From the NCBI GenBank assembly GCA_016873115.1, contig VGYB01000023.1, forward strand, positions 1-33,944: a stretch of DNA of 33,944 bases. Reading direction: 5' to 3'. A program made the position numbers and the translations under genes. This DNA is from Planctomycetota bacterium. Lineage in GTDB: Bacteria; Planctomycetota; Phycisphaerae; Phycisphaerales; SM1A02. Below, one piece after another: positions 7,175 to 17,166 of this stretch; position 1 is the first letter of the stretch, and each line of letters opens with the position of its first letter. The notes beneath the pieces were generated by a model, which had not been told where the DNA came from, ran no database searches, and was given only the letters and a program-made list of their open reading frames with translations.

Positions 7175-7568
7175 AACCGGGGGCTCAGGCAACTCCAAGA
7201 CGGCCGATGCAATGGCCTGCCATGGCCCGGGTTGTGGCTGATTTTTAATCAAGACGGAACCGAACTGGCGGATGCGGCGGATAGGCCACATGGAGGGATG
7301 GAAAAGGGAGCGGCACCAGTCCTTGAGGGAGGACCGCCGCGTCGGGAGAAGTCTTCGTTTGGGTCGTGTTCCTCAAGCTCACGACCCACGGCTTGACGCC
7401 ACTCAAGCCCCCCACGAGGAGCCTGTCGATGCTTCGCGCTCGATAGGCTCTTTTCCTTTTTGGTCGCTCATCCAACCTGACACGCGTTCGGCCAGGCAGC
7501 GGGGGCTGGCCGAGCCCGAAGGGCGGGGCCGCGGGGCAAACCCGCGGGTCAAGCCCGCAGGTTGATCC
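7175..7568 (+). other. Intergenic region with three consecutive stem-loops
   Basis: No gene is supported. Perfect stems occur in series: GGGTCGTG (7361-7368) with CACGACCC (7380-7387), GGCTTGA (7390-7396) with TCAAGCC (7403-7409), then the U-tailed terminator at 7419-7461. A short AT-rich palindrome TGATT-ttt-AATCA sits at 7239-7251. CCGCGGG (7529-7535) with CCCGCGG (7541-7547) lies just past the end of the minus-strand Memo-like gene and may serve as its transcription end. Short open frames here look like chance. Confidence 0.5.
7419..7461 (+). terminator. Rho-independent terminator
   Basis: GAGCCTGTCGA (7419-7429) pairs with TCGATAGGCTC (7440-7450), 11 pairs with one G-U, around a 10-base loop. 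The tail TTTTCCTTTTT (7451-7461) follows directly. It points in the plus direction and could end the DUF2617-glycosylase transcript, or a separate structured RNA formed by the two preceding hairpins. Confidence 0.75.
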
Positions 7569-8774
7569 TCACTCGCAGCACGCGAGCACGGCGTGGCTCA
7601 CGAGCATCTGGCGCTTGTCATCGGTGACTTGTCGGTAGTCGAGCAGTTCCAGGCCACCCTCGCAGGATGCACGCATTGCCGACAACGCGCCGACGATCAT
7701 CCAACGCTGGGCGTTGTCCCGCCGCAGGGCTTCGATCAGTTCCTTGCCGCCTCGGTCACCGCGGATGAAGAGCGCCAGAAGATCGCGGTCGCGCTTCTCG
7801 ATGGCATCCTGGTGCTGCTCGTCGATCGGCGCGGGAGGATCACCGAACTGGGCGCCCACATGGCTCAGGTCGCCGCTGGCGACGATGAGCGTGCGTCCGC
7901 TCCAATCGCCAACGAGATCGGTGAGCGCCGAGCAGAATTCGGCATGCGACACACGCGCCCCGTCGTCGGAAAGCAGGGGATTCAGCGGGTTCGGCAGGAG
8001 CACTGCGACCACCGGCACATCACCGAGCACCAACTGCAACCAAGGCAATTGGACTTGAACGGTGGCATCGGTGAAGAAGTCGAGTTCATCCTTCAGGAGC
8101 CGCTCGCCCAGCCGCGAAACAAGGCTGTTGATCGCCGATGCATCCGTGCGCACCACGCCAAGCGGCGTTTCGAAGCCATGGCGGCTCATGACGACGCCGT
8201 CACCGAGGCCAGAGAGGTTGCTGCCGAGGATGACGATGCGATCAGGCCTGGGACCCTTGGCGACTGACTTCCACGCCATCGCGTAACTCTCCGATGCCTG
8301 TCCGTAGGCCATGCTCGGGACCACGAGCCCGGTGATCGGGGACTCGAGTTCTGGATCCTCCACCTCGCTGAGTGCTCGCTCAAGGTTGGCCTTGGCTTCA
8401 GCCGCATCCTTGCCCGCCATCGCTGAGGCGCCGATCGGGAAGTGGCCCGCCGCGGCCACGCGCTCGAGCACCTGCTGTTCGAACCGCTCGGAGGTCGGTC
8501 CCCACAGAAGTCCGGAGTCGTCCAATCGCTGCACCAGTTCCTGGAGGAACTGCTTGGGGGCCTTGGTCTGCTCCGAGATTTCGTCGAGCGTGCGCTCGCC
8601 CTGGAAGAGCCCCAGCAGGGGAAAGACCTGCGCCGGGATGACCAGCATCTGCTCGGTCATCGGGACGAGGTTGCGTAGCGCCACCATCTGCTGCCCTTCC
8701 TGAGTGCCGGCAAGGGGCTGGAACGGGCGGATATGCGGACGTTGGAGGTGGTCCGGGGTGGCGGGGGCGCTCAT
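7569..8774 (-). CDS. Memo-like protein (AmmeMemoRadiSam system protein B), degenerate metal site
   Basis: 401 aa. The N-terminal part (about 35-95, with VPMTEQMLVIPAQVFPLLGL and ERTLDEISEQTKAPKQFLQE) looks like the small winged-helix-like domain often preceding bacterial Memo homologues. The Memo domain runs from about 145 to the end: GLVVPSMAYGQASES, RIVILGSNLSGLGDG, VQLPWLQLVLG, LIVASGDLSHVG. In the family the first two blocks carry metal-binding histidines (PHAGY and GPNH types); here they read PSMAY and GSNLS, and EHSxE before LPFLQ is lost, while His305 of DLSHVG remains. No AmmeMemoRadiSam A or radical-SAM partner is nearby. Metal-dependent chemistry is doubtful. Confidence 0.75.
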   Translation of the reverse strand: MSAPATPDHLQRPHIRPFQPLAGTQEGQQMVALRNLVPMTEQMLVIPAQVFPLLGLFQGERTLDEISEQTKAPKQFLQELVQRLDDSGLLWGPTSERFEQQVLERVAAAGHFPIGASAMAGKDAAEAKANLERALSEVEDPELESPITGLVVPSMAYGQASESYAMAWKSVAKGPRPDRIVILGSNLSGLGDGVVMSRHGFETPLGVVRTDASAINSLVSRLGERLLKDELDFFTDATVQVQLPWLQLVLGDVPVVAVLLPNPLNPLLSDDGARVSHAEFCSALTDLVGDWSGRTLIVASGDLSHVGAQFGDPPAPIDEQHQDAIEKRDRDLLALFIRGDRGGKELIEALRRDNAQRWMIVGALSAMRASCEGGLELLDYRQVTDDKRQMLVSHAVLACCE

Positions 8775-8783
8775 GGGGGGTGG

Positions 8784-8789
8784 AGCATA
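8784..8789 (-). promoter_or_regulatory. -10 box (TATGCT) of the Memo-like gene
   Basis: On the minus strand TATGCT (8789-8784) is followed by nine bases, ccacccccc, and the ATG at 8774. There is no purine-rich ribosome site, so the mRNA would be leaderless or have a 2-3 nt leader. Confidence 0.5.
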
Positions 8790-8868
8790 CTGCGCCCTCG
8801 CTCAATTCTCTTGAACTCAGTTCGCTCCGTGCCGATAGTCAATGGTCGCCGCGGACACCCCGGGCGGG

Positions 8869-8874
8869 TAGAGT
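8869..8874 (+). promoter_or_regulatory. -10 box (TAGAGT) of the DUF1573-ankyrin gene
   Basis: TAGAGT at 8869-8874 lies 34 nt before the ATG at 8909. The leader of roughly 28 nt carries AGGAGA (8897-8902), so this gene uses a Shine-Dalgarno site, unlike several neighbours. Confidence 0.45.
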
Positions 8875-8908
8875 GTGCGATTCCCACGACGGATTCAGGA
8901 GACCATCC

Positions 8909-10537
8909 ATGAAGTTTGCCTTACCAGTCTTGTTGGCCGCAGCGTTGGCTGCCGTCGCGCTTGGCCAGGTACCCGAGACAACCAAGCCCGTTCCACAGCC
9001 GCCGCCAGCCGACGCGCCCAGCTTGGATACATCGCCGCAGGCGTTACCGTCGGACCTGTTGAACACCACCCGCAGGGTGCAGGGCACAGCGATCAAGCCC
9101 ACCGAGGGCGCGCTCACCGGTCCGCCGCCGATCCGCTTTGAGCCCGAAGTGCTCAATCTTGGCGAAATGCAGGCTGAGGTCCCCAAGACCGGGAAGATCA
9201 AGATTTGGAACATCACTGACAAGCCGATCAAGATCACCCGCGCCATCCCCGGGTGCGGCTGCACCACGGCGCAGGCACCGACCGATCCGATCGAGCCAGG
9301 CAAGTTCGCGGAGATGGACATCACCCTGAAGCCCGCCTCCAAGCAGGGCATCAAGCTGAGCAAGAAGGTCACCTTCCAAATCGAGGGTCATGCGCCTGTC
9401 GTGTTGACCGTCGAGGGTGATGTTGCTGCCTATGTCACCATCTCGCCCGACATCATCGACGCCCCCAAGGACGAGGCGCTCCAGTCCACTGACACCCAGA
9501 TCCGTCTTGCGTCCGCTGATGGTACGGCGTTCAAAGTGACCTCGGTCAATCCGCCGATCATCAAGAATGTGCCCGAGGCTGCGGGCACCGAGGCCCTGCT
9601 CAAGGTGGACTGGCAGAAGTGGCAAGAGATGGGTCGCACGATCAAGCTCACCTTCACGACCGATCACCCCAAGGCGCAGACGTTGAGCGTGATGGTGAAG
9701 CGCCCGTTCAACGCCGCCGATGCTGCAATCGCCAAGGCCCCGTTGGCCGCGAAGCCCATGAGTTCGCTCATCATGGCTGCGCGTGACGGCGATGCAGCCA
9801 GGATCAACGCGGAACTTGCCAAGGGCGGTGCGCTGGTCGACGAACTTGACACGGGCAGCGGCCGCACTGCGCTGATGTGGGCTGCCAAGGGCAACAAGGT
9901 CGATGCCGTCAACGCTTTGATTGCGGGCCACGCGAATGTCAACGCCAAGGACCGCACCGGCAAGACGGCGCTGACCATCGCTGCAGAGAGCAAGTCACTC
10001 GATGCAACCATGCTCCTGCTCGGCAACGGCGCCGATGTCGCCGCGCGTGACCAGATCGGTGGAACGCCGCTGACCTGGGCAGCGGGCTTGGGCTCGGTCG
10101 AGACGGTCGCCGTGCTCGTCGATGCAGGTGCCGACATCAATGTCATCGATGCCAACGGGCTCAGCCCGCTGCTCTGGGCCGCTGGCATTGGCAGCTCCGA
10201 GACCGTCAAGTTCCTGCTCGACCGCAAGGCGAACATCGCGGTCGCCGACAACATCACCGGTGATACTCCGCTCATGCGTGCCGCTCGCAGCGGCAAGCCC
10301 GACAGCCTCAGGCTCCTGATCGGCGCCGGCGCCGACGTGAATGTGGTCAACAAGCAGGGCCTCACGCCGCTGCTCGTGGCTGCACAAAGCGGCACGCCGG
10401 AGAAGGTCCGCATGCTGCTGGACGCCAAGGCTGACAGCGCTGCCAAGGGGCCGCTCGGCAAGACGGCGCTCGAGGTCGCCAAGGCGCGGTCGGATGACAA
10501 CGGCAAGGCCATTGCGGCCATGCTCGAAGCCAAGTGA
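8909..10537 (+). CDS. Secreted DUF1573 plus ankyrin-repeat protein
   Basis: 542 aa from ATG 8909, which has AGGAGA 6 nt upstream; earlier in-frame starts lie inside the promoter. Signal peptide about residues 1-19 (MKFALPVLLAAALAAVALG), so the protein is exported. A Pro-rich linker follows. A DUF1573 domain (about 74-172) has PIRFEPEVLNLGEM and the hallmark PGCGCTT (115-120). A second beta-rich stretch runs about 173-265. About seven ankyrin repeats follow from 285 to the end (for example GRTALMWAAKGNKVDAVNAL and GGTPLTWAAGLGSVETVAVL), the last partial. DUF1573 domains are Ig-like and common in secreted proteins; ankyrins bind proteins. A periplasmic interaction scaffold is an inference. A strong terminator follows. 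Confidence 0.82.
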   Translation: MKFALPVLLAAALAAVALGQVPETTKPVPQPPPADAPSLDTSPQALPSDLLNTTRRVQGTAIKPTEGALTGPPPIRFEPEVLNLGEMQAEVPKTGKIKIWNITDKPIKITRAIPGCGCTTAQAPTDPIEPGKFAEMDITLKPASKQGIKLSKKVTFQIEGHAPVVLTVEGDVAAYVTISPDIIDAPKDEALQSTDTQIRLASADGTAFKVTSVNPPIIKNVPEAAGTEALLKVDWQKWQEMGRTIKLTFTTDHPKAQTLSVMVKRPFNAADAAIAKAPLAAKPMSSLIMAARDGDAARINAELAKGGALVDELDTGSGRTALMWAAKGNKVDAVNALIAGHANVNAKDRTGKTALTIAAESKSLDATMLLLGNGADVAARDQIGGTPLTWAAGLGSVETVAVLVDAGADINVIDANGLSPLLWAAGIGSSETVKFLLDRKANIAVADNITGDTPLMRAARSGKPDSLRLLIGAGADVNVVNKQGLTPLLVAAQSGTPEKVRMLLDAKADSAAKGPLGKTALEVAKARSDDNGKAIAAMLEAK

Positions 10538-10588
10538 CGCCCGTGGGCTGAGTCGGCCAAGGGGCCACCTCGCCAAGGATCGAACCCA

Positions 10589-10620
10589 GAGGCCGCCCTG
10601 TACGGGCGGCCTCCTTTCGT
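10589..10620 (+). terminator. Intrinsic terminator after the ankyrin gene
   Basis: GAGGCCGCCC (10589-10598) pairs perfectly with GGGCGGCCTC (10604-10613) around TGTAC, followed by CTTTCGT. The stem is strong and the T-tract modest. It lies 51 bp after the DUF1573-ankyrin stop and before the carboxypeptidase promoter. Confidence 0.75.
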
Positions 10621-10678
10621 TCCGGCGATGCACCGCCCGGCAAGCCACCGCACGCCGCAATGACGCCGCTGCATTCCC

Positions 10679-10684
10679 TAGACT
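10679..10684 (+). promoter_or_regulatory. -10 box (TAGACT) of the M32 peptidase gene
   Basis: TAGACT is followed by seven bases (cgggggc) and the ATG at 10692. No ribosome site or clear -35 is visible. A leaderless start is inferred. Confidence 0.5.
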
Positions 10685-10691
10685 CGGGGGC

Positions 10692-12194
10692 ATGAGCACT
10701 GCACTTGAGCGCGTGATCGATGCCTCCCGCGAAGCGTCCCTCCTGGAGTCGACCTCCAGCATCCTGGGCTGGGACCAGGAGACCATGATGCCCGTCGGCG
10801 GCATCGAGCTTCGCTCGAAGCAATTGGCCCAACTGGCCCGCATGCGCCATGAGCTCTTCACCTCCAAGGCGATGGGGGACATGATCGGCTCGGCCGAAGG
10901 CACGGTCGGCAAGGGATCTGCCGAGGCCGCGCTCGTCCGTGAACTGCGTCGCGACTACGACCGGGATACGAAGCTCCCGGCCACGCTGGTCGAGGAGCTC
11001 GCCAGCGTGAGCAGCAGCGCGCAGCACGAATGGGCCGAGGCCCGCAAGGCAAGCGACTTCAACCGCTTCCGCCCCTGGCTCGAGCGGCTCGTGCACCTGA
11101 ACCGCGAGAAGGCTCGTTGCTACGGCGTCCCCGCTGGGGGCGAGACATGGGATGCCCTGGCTGATGGCTACGAGCCCGGGTGCCGCGCTGCCGACGTGGA
11201 GCGCGTCTTCCGCCCGCTGCGCGACGAACTCACGGGGTTCATCGACCGGCTGATGGCGAGCCCGACCAAACCGAGCAACCGCTTCAACGAGACGGCGATC
11301 CCGATCGATCGGCAGGAGCGTTTCGTTCGCTTGGTGGCCGAGGCGATTGGCTTCGAGTTCTCGCGTGGGCGGCTCGATCGCAGCACGCATCCCTTTTGCG
11401 GCGGCAGCCATTGCAACGATGTTCGCATGACCACGCGCTACCTCGAGACCTGCGTGAACGACGCGCTCGGCAGCACGATGCATGAGGCCGGCCACGGCAT
11501 GTACGAGCAGGGCCTTCCGGCGTCGTGGATCGGCACGCCGCTCGGACAGGCCGTGTCGCTCGGGATCCACGAGAGCCAGAGCCGACTCTGGGAGAACCAG
11601 GTCGGGCGCAGCCATGCCTTCTGGTCCTGGGTAGCTCCGAAGTTGCCTGAGCTGCTTGGCGATGCGGCCCGCGGCTTCTCGCTCGACGAGCTCTACGGTG
11701 CCGCCAACATCGTCGAGCGGGGCTTCATCCGGGTCGAGGCCGACGAGGCGACCTACAACCTCCATGTGATGGTGCGCTTCGAGATCGAGCGCAAGCTGAT
11801 CGGGGGGCAGATGGAGGTCGCCGACCTGCCGTCAACCTGGAACCGGCTCTACCGGGAGATCGTCGGCGTCGAGGTGCCTGATGACCGACGCGGCTGCCTG
11901 CAGGATGTGCACTGGTCGATGGGTGCGTTCGGGTACTTCCCGACCTACACGCTCGGCACGCTGTATGCCGCCCAGTTCTTCGAGGCGGCAACCAAGGCGA
12001 TGCCGGGGCTCGAAGCGGGGATCGTCCGCGGCGAGTTCAAGCCGCTGCTGGCGTGGCTCAAGACGAACATCCACGCACACGGCCGCAGATACCTGCCAGG
12101 GGAGCTCTGCGAGCGCGCGACGGGCAAGCCGCTCTCGAGCGAGCCGTACCTGGCGTACCTCAAGGGCAAGCTCTCGCCGCTCTACGGGCTCTGA
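10692..12194 (+). CDS. M32 family metallocarboxypeptidase (Taq type)
   Basis: 500 aa, close to the usual length for M32. The zinc motif HEAGH is at 264-268 (MHEAGHGMYEQGL) and the downstream HES at 293-295 (GIHESQSRLWENQVG) is the second family signature. DVRMTTRY supplies the conserved DxRxT, and SILGWDQETMMP near the N-terminus is also typical. It removes C-terminal residues from peptides in the cytoplasm using a catalytic metal; no signal peptide is present. The ATG lies 7 nt after a -10 box. Convergent with the small membrane protein gene, 12 bp apart. Confidence 0.92.
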   Translation: MSTALERVIDASREASLLESTSSILGWDQETMMPVGGIELRSKQLAQLARMRHELFTSKAMGDMIGSAEGTVGKGSAEAALVRELRRDYDRDTKLPATLVEELASVSSSAQHEWAEARKASDFNRFRPWLERLVHLNREKARCYGVPAGGETWDALADGYEPGCRAADVERVFRPLRDELTGFIDRLMASPTKPSNRFNETAIPIDRQERFVRLVAEAIGFEFSRGRLDRSTHPFCGGSHCNDVRMTTRYLETCVNDALGSTMHEAGHGMYEQGLPASWIGTPLGQAVSLGIHESQSRLWENQVGRSHAFWSWVAPKLPELLGDAARGFSLDELYGAANIVERGFIRVEADEATYNLHVMVRFEIERKLIGGQMEVADLPSTWNRLYREIVGVEVPDDRRGCLQDVHWSMGAFGYFPTYTLGTLYAAQFFEAATKAMPGLEAGIVRGEFKPLLAWLKTNIHAHGRRYLPGELCERATGKPLSSEPYLAYLKGKLSPLYGL

Positions 12195-12206
12195 GCAGCA
12201 GCGTGA

Positions 12207-12566
12207 TCAGGGGAGCTTCGGCGGGCTTGGTGGCGGGGTGGTACCACCCGATGCGACCGGCTCCCCGACCCGACCCCGGCCCGGAATGCGGCCGAAGAAG
12301 GCGAGCCCACAGGCAACCAGTGTCCAGAAGGGCACGCTGCCCACGATGGGCAGCGCTTCGGCGATGAAGACCGGCAGCAGCACCATGGGCCGGCCGAGCA
12401 CCAGCCACAGCAGGACGGCCGTGACGATGTCAATCCCGATCACGATGGGTGGTGCCCAGGTGAAGATCGCGTTCACGATGTCACTGACGACGGCGATCGC
12501 GATCGCGGCGATGCGCCGTGGCCACGAATAGGGCACCGAGAGTGGGGTGTTCGCTCCATCGTCCAT
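12207..12566 (-). CDS. Small conserved-looking membrane protein
   Basis: 119 aa from ATG 12566 (MDDGANTPLSVPYSWPRRIA). About three hydrophobic segments: 18-36, roughly 40-62 (WAPPIVIGIDIVTAVLLWLV) and about 65-92 (PMVLLPVFIAEALPIVGSVP, then FWTLVACGLAFFG), followed by a Pro/Gly-rich tail. I do not recognise the family. A longer frame to 12656 exists but runs through the typA promoter and start. It is divergent from typA; on the minus strand TAGGCT (12615-12610) could be its -10. The coding call rests on hydrophobic pattern and position. Confidence 0.5.
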   Translation of the reverse strand: MDDGANTPLSVPYSWPRRIAAIAIAVVSDIVNAIFTWAPPIVIGIDIVTAVLLWLVLGRPMVLLPVFIAEALPIVGSVPFWTLVACGLAFFGRIPGRGRVGEPVASGGTTPPPSPPKLP

Positions 12567-12572
12567 TTCGGA

Positions 12573-12600
12573 TAGCCTCGCCGGACTCGGCACTGCCGAG
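12573..12600 (+). promoter_or_regulatory. typA -10 box and leader hairpin
   Basis: TAGCCT (12573-12578) is a -10 candidate 40 nt before the typA ATG. The predicted transcript begins with a perfect hairpin CTCGGC-act-GCCGAG (12586-12600), which could affect mRNA stability or translation. No Shine-Dalgarno is seen before the ATG at 12619. Confidence 0.4.
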
Positions 12601-12618
12601 CCCGGACCAAGCCTACCA

Positions 12619-14481
<1,863 letters not shown>

Positions 14482-14573
14482 GCCGGTCGGCTCGTTCGGC
14501 CAGTCGCAGGTTCGTCGGACCACGGTGGTTCAGTCCGCTCTGCCCATGGGTCTTCCAGGACGCCCAAGCCCGG

Positions 14574-14579
14574 TAACAT
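14574..14579 (+). promoter_or_regulatory. -10 box (TAACAT) of lysC
   Basis: TAACAT ends ten bases before the lysC ATG at 14590. This predicts a leader of 0-4 nt; no ribosome site is seen. It is the loosest fit in the set of start-proximal -10 boxes. Confidence 0.4.
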
Positions 14580-14589
14580 CGGCCATCCC

Positions 14590-15867
14590 ATGGCTCGCGT
14601 CGTGATGAAGTTCGGTGGCACCTCGGTGTCGGATCCCGATCGGATCCGCCGATGCGCCGTGCGCGTGGCGGACCGCCGCGGCGAGGGACATCAGGTAGCC
14701 GTCGTCGTGAGTGCCATGGGGCAGACCACCGACGAACTCATTGCGCTCGCGCGGCGACTGAGCCCGGCACCCAATCGCCGTGAACTGGACATGCTCATGG
14801 CGACCGGGGAGCAGGTTTCGGTCGCGCTCATGGCGATCGCCCTGCAGGAGATGGGGCTCGATGCGGAGAGCTTCACCGGCGACCAGGCGGGAATCGTGAC
14901 CGATGGCCACTACGGCCGGGCGAAGATCACGACCATCGATCGCACGCCGCTCGAGGCGTGCCTGGCCAAGGGCGCGATCCCGATCGTGGCGGGCTTCCAG
15001 GGCCGCAGCCCGCGTGGCGCCATCACCACGCTCGGTCGCGGCGGCAGCGATACGACGGCGGTGGCCGTGGCTGCAGCGATCGAGGTCGGCCGCTTTGACG
15101 GTCACTGCGAGATCTTCACGGATGTCGATGGCGTCTATACCGCCGACCCCCGTGTCGTCCGCAACGCCCACAAGCTTGAGCGCATCTCGTACGAGGAAAT
15201 GCTCGAGCTCGCCGCGCTCGGGGCAGGCGTGATGCATGTCCGCGCGGTCGTCTTCGGCGAACGCTACGGCGTGCCGATCCACGTACGCCACAGCCAGAAG
15301 CCCGACCGGGGCACCGTCATCTGCAAGGAGACACCAGACATGGAAGAGATCGCCGTCGTCGGTTGTGCGTTGAAGGAGGAGCTCGGCCGTCTCACGGTAC
15401 GCCGCGTACCCAACGCGGTGGGCCTGCAGGCGCGGATGTTCGAGCGTGTGGCGGCCGCGGGGGTGGTCGTCGATGACATCGTGCAGACGGAGTTTGGCGA
15501 CATGACCAGCCTGGCCTTCACGGTCGAGCACGATGACCTGGCTGAAACGCAGGACATCGTGGCGCGGCTGCTTGGGGAGCTCGGCCATGGCGAACTCGAG
15601 ATCGATGTCGGCCTCAGCAAGGTCAGCGCGGTGGGGATCGGCATGAAGAGCCACGCGGGCGTCGCCAGCCGCATGTTCCAGGCGCTCGCACGGGAGGGGA
15701 TCGCGATCCACAACATCTCGACCAGCGAGATCAAGATCTCGTGCATCGTGGCTCGGCTCGATGGCCAGCGGGCGCTGCAGGTGGTCCACGACGAGTTCAG
15801 GCTCGGCACCGGCGGGGATGCGCCCATGCGGGTCGAGGGTCAGCCGGGGGTGGTCTACTCGCCCTGA
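14590..15867 (+). CDS. lysC: Aspartate kinase
   Basis: 425 aa, monofunctional length. The N-terminal amino-acid-kinase domain has KFGGTS (7-12), VSAMGQTTDELI, GRGGSDTTA and FTDVDGVYTADPRVV. The C-terminal third holds two ACT-type regulatory domains (VGCALKEELGRLTVRRVPN and VSAVGIGMKSHAGVASRMFQ regions), so feedback by lysine and/or threonine is likely. It phosphorylates aspartate at the entry to the lysine, threonine and methionine pathway. It stands alone here with no asd or dap gene beside it. A GC-rich tandem repeat lies 33 bp after its stop. Confidence 0.95.
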   Translation: MARVVMKFGGTSVSDPDRIRRCAVRVADRRGEGHQVAVVVSAMGQTTDELIALARRLSPAPNRRELDMLMATGEQVSVALMAIALQEMGLDAESFTGDQAGIVTDGHYGRAKITTIDRTPLEACLAKGAIPIVAGFQGRSPRGAITTLGRGGSDTTAVAVAAAIEVGRFDGHCEIFTDVDGVYTADPRVVRNAHKLERISYEEMLELAALGAGVMHVRAVVFGERYGVPIHVRHSQKPDRGTVICKETPDMEEIAVVGCALKEELGRLTVRRVPNAVGLQARMFERVAAAGVVVDDIVQTEFGDMTSLAFTVEHDDLAETQDIVARLLGELGHGELEIDVGLSKVSAVGIGMKSHAGVASRMFQALAREGIAIHNISTSEIKISCIVARLDGQRALQVVHDEFRLGTGGDAPMRVEGQPGVVYSP

Positions 15868-15900
15868 CGGTCTGATCGGCCCGGGGCCCGTCAGGTCAAG

Positions 15901-15998
15901 CCCGTCACGGTCGGGTCGTCGCGGCCGGGTCGTCACGGTCGGGTCGTCACGGTCGGGTCGTCACGGTCGGGTCGTCACGGTCGGGTCGTCACGGTCCA
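15901..15998 (+). repeat. Tandem repeat, seven copies of a 14-bp unit
   Basis: The unit is GTCGTCACGGTCGG. Four copies are perfect (15929-15984), flanked by variants at 15901-15914, 15915-15928 (gcggcc) and 15985-15998 (ends cca). It lies between lysC and the SIMPL-domain gene, upstream of that gene's predicted promoter. The unit length is not a multiple of three and the region is not coding. It is probably length-variable by slippage. Confidence 0.9.
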
Positions 15999-16101
15999 AT
16001 CGGTCGAGGCGGGGTCGCGCCACGGAAGTCGGCGATGAGGGCGGCGGACACGACGCCGGTGACTCATTCAAAGCCCTGATCGAAAATCACGCGAATTGCC
16101 A

Positions 16102-16129
16102 TTGACAGGTGTTCGGGCTGTCCTAGCCT
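16102..16129 (+). promoter_or_regulatory. Promoter TTGACA-16-TAGCCT for the SIMPL gene
   Basis: A perfect TTGACA (16102-16107) and TAGCCT (16124-16129) are spaced by 16 bp, with A/T-rich sequence just upstream. Transcription would start near 16136, giving a leader of about 125 nt before the ATG at 16261. It is the clearest sigma-70-like promoter in the window. Confidence 0.65.
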
Positions 16130-16260
16130 GCGTGAGCCTGATCGGTCACGGTCAGGCACGCACAAAAACAACGGTTTGGCAAGGGCTTTTCGGGCCGCGT
16201 CGCGCGTGCGATCGCTGCGCGGATCGCGCCGACTGCCGGCCGCATGGCACGGAGGCCAGC

Positions 16261-17166
16261 ATGGATCACCACCCGCATAGTGGCTCGGACGGTGGCTCGG
16301 ACGGTAGCTCGGAGGGTGGTGCGCAGGATGCGCACCGCAGCGATGAAGCCTGGTCGTCGTCGCGCGATGGCCGCATCGGTTCGCCCCGCCCGCACAGCGC
16401 ATGGTCTGCGCGTTGGGCATCGTGGTCCCGATGGTCGCGCACCCCAGGGGCGGGCATGTTCCTTCTGGGTGCAGCGCTCGCCTTCGGGGTCATCGCCGCA
16501 AGCGGCGAGGTCTCGGGTGCCGTGCGCAGCATGCGCCAGGCCAATGTGATCCGCGTCAAGGGTGTGGGGATGGCGCCCGTCACCGCCGACCAGGCGTGGT
16601 GGACCGGCACCGTCACGGCCCGCGCCGGTTCGCTGCCCGAAGCCTTCCAGAAGCTCGACGCAAGCACCCTGGCACTCAGGGGTTTCGTGCTGGGCGAGGG
16701 CATCACTTCGTCCGATATCGAGGTCGACAGTGTGCGAACCAGCATCGAGAACCGCCGCGATGCCGAGGGCAACCTGACCAACGAGATCGAGGTCTACACG
16801 CTGCGGCGCTCGGTCACGATCTGGTCGAAGGATGTCCGCCGGGTCGAGCGGATCGCCATGCGCTCGACCGATCTCATTCGCGAGGGGCACGAGGTGGGCA
16901 GTGCCCTCCCACGCTACCTCGTGAGCACCATCGAGTCGCTCAAGCTCCAGTTGATCGAGCAGGGCACGGCCAACGCCCGTGAGCGTGCACAACTGCTGGT
17001 GGATGGATCGGGGGGGCGCCTTGGTCGGCTCATCAGCGCCTCGCAGGGTGCATTCGACATCGTCTGTGCCGGCAGCGCTGAGTACGACGGCATGGGGTCC
17101 TATGACACCTCCTGCATCAACAAGGAGGCTCGGGTGGTCGTCACGCTCGAGTACGCCGTGGAGTGA
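16261..17166 (+). CDS. SIMPL-domain (DUF541) protein, membrane-anchored
   Basis: 301 aa from ATG 16261, which has GGAGG at 5 nt spacing; upstream in-frame starts lie in the leader. A short Gly/Ser/Asp-rich N-terminus comes from an imperfect 12-bp DNA repeat (16282-16317). One membrane helix follows (about 65-84, GMFLLGAALAFGVIAASGEV), then the SIMPL domain (about 95-301): VIRVKGVGMAPVTADQAWWT, AFQKLDASTLALRGFVLGEG, ITSSDIEVDSVRTSIE, ANARERAQLLVDGSGGRLGR. The domain would sit outside the cytoplasmic membrane. SIMPL proteins (Omp28/YggE relatives) have no firm molecular function. Confidence 0.85.
   Translation: MDHHPHSGSDGGSDGSSEGGAQDAHRSDEAWSSSRDGRIGSPRPHSAWSARWASWSRWSRTPGAGMFLLGAALAFGVIAASGEVSGAVRSMRQANVIRVKGVGMAPVTADQAWWTGTVTARAGSLPEAFQKLDASTLALRGFVLGEGITSSDIEVDSVRTSIENRRDAEGNLTNEIEVYTLRRSVTIWSKDVRRVERIAMRSTDLIREGHEVGSALPRYLVSTIESLKLQLIEQGTANARERAQLLVDGSGGRLGRLISASQGAFDIVCAGSAEYDGMGSYDTSCINKEARVVVTLEYAVE

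Noticed and set aside
7245-7475. Minus-strand 76-codon frame
   Set aside because: It coincides with the terminator and stem-loop region, has no start signal and shows no domain-like pattern.
15901-15998. CRISPR array
   Set aside because: The 14-bp units are directly contiguous with no spacers, and no cas genes are present.
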